Below, piece after piece: positions 43,246-52,297 of a DNA stretch of 64,000 nucleotides (position 1 is the stretch's first letter; each line of letters starts with the position of its first letter). The notes under the pieces were generated by a model, which worked only from the letters and a program-made list of their open reading frames with translations, did not search any database and was not told where the DNA came from. Both the position numbers and the translations under genes were made by a program. This DNA is from Kaistia terrae (GTDB lineage Bacteria; Pseudomonadota; Alphaproteobacteria; Rhizobiales; Kaistiaceae): contig NZ_JAPKNH010000004.1 of NCBI RefSeq assembly GCF_026344005.1, positions 1 to 64,000 on the forward strand. The letters are read 5' to 3'.

Positions 43246-46200
43246 GATCGCCCACCCCCTCCAGCGTCGATTGATAGAGCTCAAAGTCGAAATTGCGCAG
43301 ATGCGTGCGGAGTGCTGCGACCAGCGGCTGGTTGTCGGTCTCGGCCGCCAGCTCGTCCAGCTTCGCCTCGATGCCACGGACATAGCCGATCTGGCCAAGA
43401 TCGAGAAGTTCCCGCACATGATCGGCACCGGGGCTCACCAGCGCCGTCGGCGTCTCGATTTTCGATGGGGCGGGCGGTTCGTCGATCCAGTCGAGCTTCA
43501 AGAGCGCCTGGATGCGATCGAGCAATTGCCGCATGTCGAACGGTTTTGGCAGCGCCGCGTCATGCGCCGCGTCTTCGGCCGGTTCCGGTTGCATCTCGCC
43601 AAGGCTGGCCGACAGCATGACGATCGGCGCCGCGTGGCCGTTTTCGCGCAAGCGCCGCGCCAGTTCCCAGCCGGTCATGCCGGGCATGGAAATATCGAGC
43701 AGGAACAGGTCCGGCCGGATATCGGCGGTCAGCGCCAGGCAGGAAGGCCCATCCGGCACCGGCAGCACGATGAAGCCGAGCGGTTCGAGAATCTGGCGCA
43801 CCAATTCGCGGTGATCGGGATCGTCATCGGCAACCAGTATGGTGCGGCGCGGCCCCTGATAGCCAAATAGGCGCTTGGCGGGAGCCGCCAGCGGAGTCGG
43901 CCGATCGACCGCCGCCAGCATCAGCCGCACCTCGAAGGTGCTGCCGCCACCCTTTGTCGGCTTCAGGATGATGTCGCCGCCCATCAGCTGCGCCAGCATC
44001 TTGGTGATGGTCAGACCCAGTCCGGTGCCTGGCACGGCAAGTGACTGCGAACTGGCGCCGCGCTCGAACGGCTCGAAGATCCGCTCGGCGTCGGCGGCAG
44101 GAATGCCGGGGCCGGTATCCTCGACCTGCAGCGTCGCGACCTGGCTGCGATAGCCGATCCTGAGCGCGACATGGCCCGTCTCGGTGAATTTTATCGCGTT
44201 GGAGAGCAGGTTGACGAGGATCTGGCGCAGCCGCTTCTCGTCGGTCGCCACCACTTCGGGCAGGTTCTCCGGCCGCTCGAAGCGGAAGCCGAGCCCCTTG
44301 GCCTCGGCCTGGAAGCGGAACATGTCGACGACCTGGTCGAGGAAGTCGGTCAATCGGATCTCGTCGCGCTGCAGCCGCAGCCGTCCCGCCTCGATGCGCG
44401 AGATCTCCAGCAGCCCGTCGATCAGGCCGGAAAGATGCTCTGCGCTGCGACGGATGACGCTGATATTGCCCTGCCGGGCTACGGGGATCGTCTCGTCGCG
44501 CTCGAGGATCTGCGCATAGCCGAAGACGGCGTTGAGCGGCGTGCGCAGCTCGTGGCTGAGGCCGACGAGATAGCGGCTCTTGGCCTGATTGGCCGATTCC
44601 GCCACGTCCCTGGCGCGTTGAAGTTCGGCGTCGGTCTTTCGATGCGCCTCGATCTCGCGCAACAGCAGCGTCGTCTGGCGGGCGGATTCCTCCTGCGCCA
44701 CATGCCGGCTCTCATTCGCCAGCACCAGGAACCAGGCGGCGATGCCCGATACAATCAAGAGGATGAAAAAGGCGGCCCAGAGCGTCTGGGCAATGATGTC
44801 GCCATGCAGGCCGCCATAGGCCGTCGCCTGCACATGGATCAGCAGTAGCACGAGGCTGATCACGGCCATGAACAGGGTCAGGATGCCGGCATATTGCACG
44901 ATGCGCGGGCCGATCCGCGCAGCTACTCCCGCCGGCAAGACGGCCGAAACCGCCTCGCTCACCTGGCTCTGCAACCGCGCGTGCGGCTTGCAGAGATCGT
45001 GACAGCGGGCGTCGAGCGAGCAGCAGAGCGAACAGATCGGGCCGGAATAGGCCGGGCAGTAGGCGCTGTCCTCCGGCTCGAAATGATGCTCGCAGACAGT
45101 GCATTGGATCTCCTTCAGGAGATGCCAGTGGGCGCGTGGCTTGCGGGCGAGGTAGTAGCGGCCGCCGGTTGCCCAGGCGATGGCGGGGGCGGCGACCAGC
45201 GCGACGCCGAGCGCGATGAAGGGCGCGAACGCCTTGGCTATTTCGCCGACCAGTCCGACCGCCGCGATCAGGCCGAGCAGGGTGGCGATCGCCATGGCGC
45301 CGACACCGACCGGGTTGATGTCGTAGAGATGGGCGCGCTTGAACTCGATGCCGGGCGGCGACAGGCCTAGCGGCTTGTTGATGGCGAGGTCGGCGACAAT
45401 GGTGCCGAGCCAGGCGACGGCGACGACCGAGAACAGCCCGAGCGTCTGTTCCAGCGCGCGATAAATGCCGAGCTCCATCAGGAGCAGGGCGATCGCCACG
45501 TTGAAGACGAGCCAGACGACGCGGCCGGGATGGCTGTGGGTCAGGCGCGAGAAGAAGTTTGACCAGGCCAGCGAGCCGGCATAGGCGTTCATCACATTGA
45601 TCTTCAGCTGCGACACGACGACGAAGGCGGCGGTCAGGAACAGCGCCGCATCGGTCCAGGGCAGCACGTAGCCGAAGGCCACGACATACATGTGCGCCGG
45701 CTCGGCCGCATGTTCGGCCGGCACACCGTGGCGCAGCGCCAGCACGGCGAGGAATGAGCCAAAAAGCAGCTTTGGCGCGCCGACGATGATCCAGCCGGCG
45801 CCGGCCAGCAGCGTCGCGATGCGGCCGCGCCGGCCTTCGAGACCGGCGGCGGGAAGGAAGCGCAGGATGTCGACCTGCTCGCCGATCTGCGGCATCAGTC
45901 CGAGGATGACCGAGCAGGCGGCGCCCAGCGAGACGATGTCGAGGCCGCGATGGCCGGTCGCGGGCGCCAATCCCTCGAAGGCGAACCAGGTCGCGACCGA
46001 GCCGGAATCCTGCCAGAGGATGAAGCCGACCGGCAGGATGTTGAGGACGATCCAGAGTGGTTGGGTCAGGATCTGGAAGCGGCTGATCCAGCTGATGCCA
46101 TGGGTCACCAGCGGGATGACGGCGACGGCGCTCAGAATGTAGCCGATCCAAATCGGGATGCCGAAGGCGAGTTGTAGCGCCATCGTCATGATCGAGGCTT

Positions 46201-46597
46201 CGATGGCAAACAGGATGAAGGTGAAGGTGGCGTAGATCAGCGAGGTGACGGTCGAGCCGATATAGCCGAAGCCGGCGCCGCGCGTGAGCAGGTCGATATC
46301 GACGCCGTAGCGCGAGGCATAGCGGGCGATGGGCAGGCCGGTCAGGAGCAGCACGACGCTGACGATCAAGGTTGCGACGAGCGTGTTGATCGTGCCGTGC
46401 GAAAGCGTGATCGCGCCGCCGATCGCCTCCAGCGCCAGAAAGGAAATCGCGCCGATCGCGGTCTGCGCGACACGCGGCGTGGTCCAGCGCCGGGCGCTCT
46501 TCGCGGTGAAGCGGAGCGCGTAGTCTTCCAGCGTCTGATTGGCGACCCAGCGATTATAGTCCCGGCGGACGGGAAGGATCCTTTGTCGTCCCGTCAT
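43238..46597 (-). CDS. Hybrid sensor kinase fused to an NCS1-like permease domain
   Basis: 1119 residues. Residues 1-480 form about twelve membrane helices resembling nucleobase-cation symporters (QTLEDYALRFTAKSARRW, then GAISFLALEAIGGAI). Residues 499-536 hold eight cysteines (CTVC, C514, CSLCC, C532, C536) with nearby histidines, a possible metal site. Two more helices (about 568-627) and a coiled coil lead to the HisKA domain with His682 (SHELRTPLN), an ATPase domain (NLLSNAIKFTE, DTGPGIP, GTGLGL) and a receiver with Asp968. It probably senses a nitrogen compound while or instead of transporting it. It is divergent from urtA, so urea or a related ligand is a reasonable guess. Confidence 0.9.
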   Translation of the reverse strand: MTGRQRILPVRRDYNRWVANQTLEDYALRFTAKSARRWTTPRVAQTAIGAISFLALEAIGGAITLSHGTINTLVATLIVSVVLLLTGLPIARYASRYGVDIDLLTRGAGFGYIGSTVTSLIYATFTFILFAIEASIMTMALQLAFGIPIWIGYILSAVAVIPLVTHGISWISRFQILTQPLWIVLNILPVGFILWQDSGSVATWFAFEGLAPATGHRGLDIVSLGAACSVILGLMPQIGEQVDILRFLPAAGLEGRRGRIATLLAGAGWIIVGAPKLLFGSFLAVLALRHGVPAEHAAEPAHMYVVAFGYVLPWTDAALFLTAAFVVVSQLKINVMNAYAGSLAWSNFFSRLTHSHPGRVVWLVFNVAIALLLMELGIYRALEQTLGLFSVVAVAWLGTIVADLAINKPLGLSPPGIEFKRAHLYDINPVGVGAMAIATLLGLIAAVGLVGEIAKAFAPFIALGVALVAAPAIAWATGGRYYLARKPRAHWHLLKEIQCTVCEHHFEPEDSAYCPAYSGPICSLCCSLDARCHDLCKPHARLQSQVSEAVSAVLPAGVAARIGPRIVQYAGILTLFMAVISLVLLLIHVQATAYGGLHGDIIAQTLWAAFFILLIVSGIAAWFLVLANESRHVAQEESARQTTLLLREIEAHRKTDAELQRARDVAESANQAKSRYLVGLSHELRTPLNAVFGYAQILERDETIPVARQGNISVIRRSAEHLSGLIDGLLEISRIEAGRLRLQRDEIRLTDFLDQVVDMFRFQAEAKGLGFRFERPENLPEVVATDEKRLRQILVNLLSNAIKFTETGHVALRIGYRSQVATLQVEDTGPGIPAADAERIFEPFERGASSQSLAVPGTGLGLTITKMLAQLMGGDIILKPTKGGGSTFEVRLMLAAVDRPTPLAAPAKRLFGYQGPRRTILVADDDPDHRELVRQILEPLGFIVLPVPDGPSCLALTADIRPDLFLLDISMPGMTGWELARRLRENGHAAPIVMLSASLGEMQPEPAEDAAHDAALPKPFDMRQLLDRIQALLKLDWIDEPPAPSKIETPTALVSPGADHVRELLDLGQIGYVRGIEAKLDELAAETDNQPLVAALRTHLRNFDFELYQSTLEGVGDHD

Positions 46598-46718
46598 AGA
46601 GTTTTGCTTATCTTCTGAGCCTGCCTAGGATTTGAGCGATGATGCGGGATCAGGCTCGGTGGCGCAAGGGTTTTTGGTGATTCCGGGACGCGACGGATTG
46701 GGGAGGGAAGGAAGCCCC

Positions 46719-46867
46719 TCACCCCAGCCCTCTCCCGCAAGCGGGCGAGGGAGTGATGCTGTGCGTTTCCCTGCGTGAGTGACGCTTGATGGTCCCGACT
46801 CACTGATCCGCGCCGTCAACCTGCACGGTCTGCCCCCTCTCCCGCGAGCGGGAGAGGGCTGGGGTGA
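46719..46867. repeat. Family D palindromic repeat upstream of urtA
   Basis: TCACCCCAGCCCTCTCCCGC (46719-46738) and GCGGGAGAGGGCTGGGGTGA (46848-46867) are perfect 20-bp inverted repeats, about 110 bp apart. Each has its own small hairpin (CCCGCAAGCGGG and CTCTCCCGCGAGCGGGAGAG). Confidence 0.75.
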
Positions 46868-46914
46868 CTTCCTTCAACCAAAGCTCTCCTCCCGCTCCGG
46901 TTGTCGTGATCCAC

Positions 46915-46932
46915 ATACGTCAATCGACGTAT
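46915..46932. promoter_or_regulatory. Palindrome ATACGTC-N4-GACGTAT upstream of urtA
   Basis: A perfect 7-bp inverted repeat with a 4-bp centre, about 155 bp before the urtA start. TAC-containing palindromes of this size are typical of LuxR/NarL-type response regulators, and such a regulator is encoded at 42322-43245. The link is inferred. Confidence 0.45.
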
Positions 46933-47088
46933 ATGCTGCACGGCACCATTCATCGGACAGTTCCCCTCACGAACGAGCCCGGCATTGCCTTCCAGATCGC
47001 CCGGTCCCGTCTCGCGATTGTCGCAAGCCAACCGCTCCGCCCGGCCGAAACGCCGTGGAAAGGGGTCGAACAGGGGGAATTGAGACCG

Positions 47089-48387
47089 ATGAGCTATATC
47101 AGCCGTACATTCGGCGCGATCGCCACGGCCGCCATGATTGGCGCCGGCGCGACCAGCGCCATCGCTGCGGAGGAGACCATCAAGGTCGGCGTCCTCCACT
47201 CGCTGTCGGGAACGATGGCGATCTCCGAAACCACGCTGAAGGACACCGTCCTCTTTCTGATCGACGAGCAGAACAAGAAGGGTGGCGTTCTCGGCAAGAA
47301 GCTTGAGGCGGTTGTCGTCGATCCGGCCTCGAACTGGCCGCTCTTCGCCGAGAAGGCGCGTGAGCTGATCAGCCAGAACGGCGTCTCGGTCGTGTTCGGC
47401 TGCTGGACCTCGGTTTCCCGCAAGTCGGTCCTGCCGGTGTTCAAGGAACTCAACTCGATCCTGTTCTACCCCGTCCAGTACGAGGGTGAGGAATCCGAGC
47501 GCAACGTCTTCTACACCGGTGCCGCTCCGAACCAGCAGGCCATTCCCGCCGTCGACTACCTGATGAGCGAAGATGGCGGCTCGGTGAAGCGTTGGGTGCT
47601 CGAAGGCACCGACTACGTCTATCCGCGCACCACCAACAAGATCCTCGAAGCCTACCTGCTGTCGAAGGGCGTCGCCGCCGAAGACATCATGGTCAACTAC
47701 ACGCCGTTCGGCTTCTCCGACTGGCAGACCGAAGTCTCCGCCATCAAGAAGTTCGGCTCGGCCGGCAAGAAGACCGCCGTCGTCTCGACCGTCAATGGCG
47801 ATGCCAACGTGCCGTTCTACAAGGAACTGGGCAACCAGGGCGTCAAGGCGACCGACATTCCGGTCGTGGCCTTCTCGGTCGGCGAAGAAGAACTCGCCGG
47901 TATCGACACCAAGCCGCTGGTTGGCCATCTCGCCGCCTGGAACTACTTCCAGTCGATCGACACGCCGGAGAACGCCGAGTTCATCAAGAAGTGGCGCGCC
48001 TTCATCGGCAACGACAAGCGCACCACCAATGATCCGATGGAAGCGACCGTTATCGGCTTCAACGCCTGGGTCAAGGCCGTCGAAAAGGCCGGCACGATCG
48101 CTCCGGACAGCGTCATCGACGCTCTGATCGGTGTCTCGGTGCCGAACCTGACCGGTGGTTTCTCGACCATCATGCCGAACCACCACATCACCAAGCCGGT
48201 CTATATCGGCGAGATCCAGGACGACGGCCAGCTGGACGTCGTGTGGCAGACCCCGGGCCTGGTCGTCGGTGACGAATGGTCCGATTACCTGCCGGACTCG
48301 AAGGACCTGATCTCCGATTGGCGTGCTCCGATGTCGTGCGGCAACTTCAACGTCGCCACCGGCAAGTGTGGTGGCAAGGGCTCGTAG
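47089..48387 (+). CDS. urtA: Urea ABC transporter substrate-binding protein
   Basis: 432 residues from ATG 47089, with GGGGGA about ten bases upstream. Signal peptide MSYISRTFGAIATAAMIGAG...AIAA. UrtA features: IKVGVLHSLSGTMAISETTL at the mature N-terminus, FGCWTSVSRKSVLPVFKELN, YPVQYEGEESERNVFYTGAA and a C-terminal pair of cysteines (SCGNFN, KCGGKGS). It binds urea or short amides in the periplasm. First gene of urtABCDE; a stem-loop 27 bp downstream probably protects its mRNA. Confidence 0.95.
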   Translation: MSYISRTFGAIATAAMIGAGATSAIAAEETIKVGVLHSLSGTMAISETTLKDTVLFLIDEQNKKGGVLGKKLEAVVVDPASNWPLFAEKARELISQNGVSVVFGCWTSVSRKSVLPVFKELNSILFYPVQYEGEESERNVFYTGAAPNQQAIPAVDYLMSEDGGSVKRWVLEGTDYVYPRTTNKILEAYLLSKGVAAEDIMVNYTPFGFSDWQTEVSAIKKFGSAGKKTAVVSTVNGDANVPFYKELGNQGVKATDIPVVAFSVGEEELAGIDTKPLVGHLAAWNYFQSIDTPENAEFIKKWRAFIGNDKRTTNDPMEATVIGFNAWVKAVEKAGTIAPDSVIDALIGVSVPNLTGGFSTIMPNHHITKPVYIGEIQDDGQLDVVWQTPGLVVGDEWSDYLPDSKDLISDWRAPMSCGNFNVATGKCGGKGS

Positions 48388-48413
48388 TTCGCCGCTCTGA
48401 GCCTGAGCCAAAC

Positions 48414-48436
48414 GGGAGGCGGCGCGTCCGCCTCCC
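48414..48436 (+). terminator. Stem-loop between urtA and urtB
   Basis: GGGAGGCGG (48414-48422) pairs perfectly with CCGCCTCCC (48428-48436) around CGCGT. There is no T run. Such hairpins after binding-protein genes commonly stabilise the upstream message or partly stop transcription, raising urtA expression above the rest of the operon. Confidence 0.55.
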
Positions 48437-48449
48437 GACTTTCATCGAA

Positions 48450-48511
48450 GAGGGACGGACCCAAGGGGGTGCGTCCTTCGAGGCGGCCCTTCGGGCCCCT
48501 CAGGATGATGG
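48450..48511. repeat. Partial family A repeat between urtA and urtB
   Basis: GGGACGGACCC, GGTGCGTCCTTCGAGGCGGC and CCCCTCAGGATGATGG match pieces of the 30988-31119 element in altered order. It is probably a decayed copy. Confidence 0.5.
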
Positions 48512-48653
48512 AAGCTGAGTGCTGCGGGTGGTGCCGAACGCTTTGACCCCAGCCCTCGACATTGTGAGCAACCCGCCAAGCGGGCGTCTCGAACCGCGTA
48601 CCTACGACCAACCGCTTCCGAATAACTGAGGCTCCAAGCCTGAGGACAATCCC

Positions 48654-50279
48654 GTGGTCGACATGATCTCCCGCTTCAAGACCCTTCTCGCCACCCTGGC
48701 TCTCGTCGTGCTCGCCGCGATCCCCGCGGCCCATGCCGACGATCTGAAGCCGCTGGTCGATGGGCTCGGCAAGTCTGGCTACGCCGCGCTCCGGCAGGCC
48801 GTCGGCGCGCTCGCCGCGACCGGTGACCCAGCCGTGGCGCCGATCCTTCAGTCGCTTTCCACCGGTGATCTCTATGTGCGCAAGTCCGATCGCGCCGTCT
48901 TCGCCGCCACCAAGGCCGAGGACGGCTTCAAGCTGACGGATCCCGCCACCGGGACGGATGCCGGCACCGCCACCTCCGGCGAGATCGACAAGATCAAGGT
49001 CAACAATGCCGTCCGCGAGGCGGTGACAACCGCGCTCGGCTCGCTGACGCTGATGAGCCCCGACATTGCCAAGCGCCGCTTGGCCGCCGCCGACATGTTT
49101 CGGAATGGCGACCCGGCGCAGATCTCGCTGCTCGACCAGGCGATCGCCAAGGAGTCCGACGCCGGCATCGCCGCGACGCTGCAACTGGCCCGCGCCGCCG
49201 CCGTCCTGAAATCCGACCAGCCCGACGCCGACAAGATCGCCGCCATCCACGTATTGCAGACCAAGGGCGGCCGCGACGTGCTCGGTCAGTTGACCGCCAT
49301 TGAGGCGTCCTCGGCGGATGGTGCGGTCAAGACCGCCGCCGCCGACGCGCTCACCTCGATCCGGGGTACGCTAAAACTCTGGGACGGCGCGCAGAACATT
49401 CTCTACGGCGTCTCGCTCGGCTCCGTGCTGCTGCTGGCCGCCATCGGCCTCGCCATTACCTTCGGCGTCATGGGCGTCATCAACATGGCGCATGGCGAGA
49501 TGGTCATGCTCGGCGCCTACACCACCTTCGTCGTGCAGGAACTGATCCGCAACAACGCGCCCTGGCTGTTCGACTGGTCGCTGGCGATCGCGCTGCCGCT
49601 CGCCTTCCTGGTTGCAGGCCTCGTCGGCGTGCTGATCGAGCGCATGGTGATCCGCTATCTCTACGGCCGGCCGCTCGAGACGCTGCTCGCCACCTGGGGC
49701 GTGTCGCTGATCCTGCAGCAGGCCATCCGCACCTGGTTCGGCCCCAACAACCGCGAGGTCGGCAATCCGTCCTGGATGTCGGGCGCGTTCGAACTCGGCA
49801 ATTTGACCATCACCTACAACCGGATGTGGATTGTCGTCTTCTCGCTGGTCGTCTTCGCCGCCCTGATGCTGGTGCTGAAGCGCACCTCGTTCGGGCTTCA
49901 GACCCGCGCCGTGACGCAGAACCGGCCGATGGCCTCCTCGATGGGCATCCGCACCCCCTGGGTCGACGCGCTGACCTTCGGCCTCGGCTCGGGCATTGCC
50001 GGCATCGCCGGCGTGGCGCTCAGCCAGATCGACAATGTCAGCCCCAATCTCGGCCAGGGCTACATCATCGATAGCTTTATGGTCGTGGTGTTTGGCGGGG
50101 TGGGCAATCTCTGGGGCACGCTGGTCGGCGCCTTCACGCTCGGCATCGCCAACAAGTTCCTCGAGCCCTATGCCGGCGCCGTGCTCGGCAAGATCCTGGT
50201 GCTCGTCTTCATCATCCTGTTCATCCAGAAGCGCCCGCGCGGCCTGTTCGCCCTCAAGGGCCGGGCGGTGGAAGCATGA
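48654..50279 (+). CDS. urtB: Urea ABC transporter permease UrtB
   Basis: 541 residues from GTG 48654, preferred because TGAGGA lies seven bases upstream; ATG 48663 is the alternative. Signal peptide (AALVVLAAIPAAHA region), then an extracytoplasmic helical domain of about 220 residues characteristic of long UrtB proteins, then the BPD_transp_2 permease domain (GVMGVINMAHGEMVMLGAYT, GVALSQIDNVSPNLGQGYII). Together with UrtC it forms the urea channel. Confidence 0.93.
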   Translation: MVDMISRFKTLLATLALVVLAAIPAAHADDLKPLVDGLGKSGYAALRQAVGALAATGDPAVAPILQSLSTGDLYVRKSDRAVFAATKAEDGFKLTDPATGTDAGTATSGEIDKIKVNNAVREAVTTALGSLTLMSPDIAKRRLAAADMFRNGDPAQISLLDQAIAKESDAGIAATLQLARAAAVLKSDQPDADKIAAIHVLQTKGGRDVLGQLTAIEASSADGAVKTAAADALTSIRGTLKLWDGAQNILYGVSLGSVLLLAAIGLAITFGVMGVINMAHGEMVMLGAYTTFVVQELIRNNAPWLFDWSLAIALPLAFLVAGLVGVLIERMVIRYLYGRPLETLLATWGVSLILQQAIRTWFGPNNREVGNPSWMSGAFELGNLTITYNRMWIVVFSLVVFAALMLVLKRTSFGLQTRAVTQNRPMASSMGIRTPWVDALTFGLGSGIAGIAGVALSQIDNVSPNLGQGYIIDSFMVVVFGGVGNLWGTLVGAFTLGIANKFLEPYAGAVLGKILVLVFIILFIQKRPRGLFALKGRAVEA

Positions 50280-50311
50280 GTGACTTGTCACGGGCCGCTG
50301 CGGCGGCGCTC

Positions 50312-50336
50312 CGACCTCTCCCTCAGGCAGAGGTGA
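50312..50336. repeat. Half copy of family B repeat
   Basis: The right end of the family B palindrome, with one mismatch (CAGGCAGAGG instead of CAGGGAGAGG), lies in the 73-bp gap between urtB and urtC. Confidence 0.6.
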
Positions 50337-50352
50337 AGAAAGGGCTCCAGTC

Positions 50353-51507
50353 ATGCTGACAAGCTTCATCCTGCGCGCGCTCGACCGCCGCACCTCGATC
50401 GTCCTGCTGGTCATCCTCGGCATCGGCATCCTGCTGCCGGTGCTGAACCTCGCCACCGACCCGTCGAGCCCGTTCCATGTGCCGACTTACGTCCTGACCC
50501 TGCTTGGCAAATACCTGACCTATGCGTTGCTGGCGCTGTCGGTCGATCTGGTCTGGGGCTTTTGCGGCATCCTATCGCTTGGCCACGGCGCCTTCTTCGC
50601 GCTCGGCGGCTACGGCATGGGCATGTACCTGATGCGCCAGATCGGCGATCGCGGCACCTATGGCAATCCGATCCTGCCGGACTTCATGGTCTTCCTGAAC
50701 TGGAAGGAACTGCCCTGGTTCTGGACCGGCTTCGACCACTTCTGGTTCGCCGCCATCATCGTGCTGCTGGTACCCGGCCTGCTCGCCTTCGTGTTCGGCT
50801 GGTTCGCCTTCCGAAGCCGCGTCACCGGCGTCTATCTGTCGATCATCACCCAGGCGATGACCTATGCCTTGTTGCTCGCTTTTTTCCGCAACGACATGGG
50901 CTTCGGGGGTAACAACGGGTTAACAGACTTCAAGGACATCCTGGGCTTCGACATCCAGGCGGATGCCACGCGCGGCGCCTTGTTCTTCGCCTCGGCGCTG
51001 GCGCTGGCGGCGGGCTTCTGGATCTGCCGCGCGGTGATTGCGTCAAAATTCGGCAAGGTGCTGGTCGCTGTCCGCGACGCCGAAAGCCGGACCCGCTTCA
51101 TCGGCTACCGGGTCGAGGGCTACAAGCTCGTGGTCTGGACGCTGTCGGCCATGATGGCCGGCGTCGCCGGCGCGCTCTACGTGCCGCAGGTCGGCATCAT
51201 CAATCCCGGCGAATTTGCTCCCGCCAACTCGATCGAGGCGGTGATCTGGGTGGCGGTCGGTGGTCGCGGCACGCTGATCGGCCCGATCGTCGGTGCGTTG
51301 CTCGTGAATTTCGGCAAGACCTGGTTCACCAGCGGCATGATGGCGGAATACTGGCTGTTCGTGCTCGGCAGCCTGTTTGTGCTCGTTACCCTGTTCTTGC
51401 CCAAGGGCGTCGTCGGCACACTGATGGCAAAAAAGGATAGGAAGCCGGCCGAAAAGCCGATCGAGGACGTCGTGGCGCCTGGCGCCGCCGTCCAGGCAGC
51501 GGAGTGA
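50353..51507 (+). CDS. urtC: Urea ABC transporter permease UrtC
   Basis: 384 residues, about ten membrane segments. BPD_transp_2 family of the branched-chain/urea class: ALSVDLVWGFCGILSLGHGA near the N-terminus, GFGGNNGLTDF and KVLVAVRDAESRTRFIGYRV in the middle, WVAVGGRGTLIGPIVGALLV near the end. The C-terminal 30 residues are charged and cytoplasmic. Overlaps the urtD leader; urtD starts six bases after its stop. Confidence 0.94.
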   Translation: MLTSFILRALDRRTSIVLLVILGIGILLPVLNLATDPSSPFHVPTYVLTLLGKYLTYALLALSVDLVWGFCGILSLGHGAFFALGGYGMGMYLMRQIGDRGTYGNPILPDFMVFLNWKELPWFWTGFDHFWFAAIIVLLVPGLLAFVFGWFAFRSRVTGVYLSIITQAMTYALLLAFFRNDMGFGGNNGLTDFKDILGFDIQADATRGALFFASALALAAGFWICRAVIASKFGKVLVAVRDAESRTRFIGYRVEGYKLVVWTLSAMMAGVAGALYVPQVGIINPGEFAPANSIEAVIWVAVGGRGTLIGPIVGALLVNFGKTWFTSGMMAEYWLFVLGSLFVLVTLFLPKGVVGTLMAKKDRKPAEKPIEDVVAPGAAVQAAE

Positions 51508-51512
51508 TCGCC

Positions 51513-52295
51513 ATGAACACGCCCATCGATTCAACCAAGGTCGCGCACGCCAAGGCCAAGGATTCCCTGCTTTACCTCGACGGCGTCAGCGTTTCCTTCG
51601 ACGGCTTCAAGGCGCTGCGGGGGCTGTCGCTGGTGATCGAGCCCGGCGAGATGCGGGCGATCATCGGTCCCAACGGCGCCGGCAAGACGACGATGATGGA
51701 TGTCATCACCGGCAAGACCAAGCCGGACTCCGGCGATGTCTATTTCGCCGGCGACACCGACCTGACCCGCATGGACGAGGCCTCGATCGCGTCGCTCGGC
51801 ATCGGGAGAAAATTCCAGAAGCCGACCGTCTTCGAAAGCCATACCGTCTGGGACAATATCGACCTGGCGCTGGCCGGCGTGCGCAAGCCCTTCGCCACCT
51901 TGTTCCACCGCACCACAAAGGCCGAGATCGCGCGGGTGGAAGAAATCCTCGAGACGATCCGCCTGACCGACAAGCGCGACTGGCTCGCCGCCAATCTCTC
52001 GCATGGCCAGAAGCAATGGCTGGAGATCGGCATGCTGCTGGCGCAGGAGCCCAAGCTGCTGCTGGTTGACGAGCCGGCCGCCGGAATGACTGACGCCGAA
52101 ACCGCCGAAACGGCCATCCTGCTCAAGGAAATCGCCAAGACGAAATCGGTCGTGGTAGTCGAGCACGACATGACCTTCGTGCGTGACCTCGACGTCAAGG
52201 TGACCGTCCTGCATGAGGGTTCTGTGCTCTCGGAAGGCTCGCTCGACGTCGTCTCGGCCGATCCTAAGGTCATCGAAGTCTATCTGGGACGCTAG
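51513..52295 (+). CDS. urtD: Urea ABC transporter ATPase UrtD
   Basis: 260 residues from ATG 51513; GGAGTG is ten bases upstream. Walker A GPNGAGKTT, signature LSHGQKQWLEI (the LSHGQ form typical of UrtD), Walker B LLLVDEPAAGMTD and the H-loop VVVEHDM. It couples ATP hydrolysis to urea import with UrtE. A 51-codon open frame fills the gap before urtE. Confidence 0.94.
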   Translation: MNTPIDSTKVAHAKAKDSLLYLDGVSVSFDGFKALRGLSLVIEPGEMRAIIGPNGAGKTTMMDVITGKTKPDSGDVYFAGDTDLTRMDEASIASLGIGRKFQKPTVFESHTVWDNIDLALAGVRKPFATLFHRTTKAEIARVEEILETIRLTDKRDWLAANLSHGQKQWLEIGMLLAQEPKLLLVDEPAAGMTDAETAETAILLKEIAKTKSVVVVEHDMTFVRDLDVKVTVLHEGSVLSEGSLDVVSADPKVIEVYLGR

Positions 52296-52297
52296 CG

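Larger units (their letters stand above)
46598..47088. other. Divergent control region between kinase and urtA
   Basis: 491 bp without a supported gene; the open frame from 46864 in front of urtA is unlike any protein and is treated as leader. It contains the family D repeat (46719-46867) and the palindrome at 46915-46932. No convincing sigma-54 or sigma-70 promoter was identified by eye, although a nitrogen-regulated promoter is expected for urt operons. Confidence 0.5.

Noticed and set aside
46864-47088. N-terminal extension of urtA
   Set aside because: The extra 75 residues precede a normal signal peptide and contain a repeat end and palindrome; ATG 47089 has the ribosome site.
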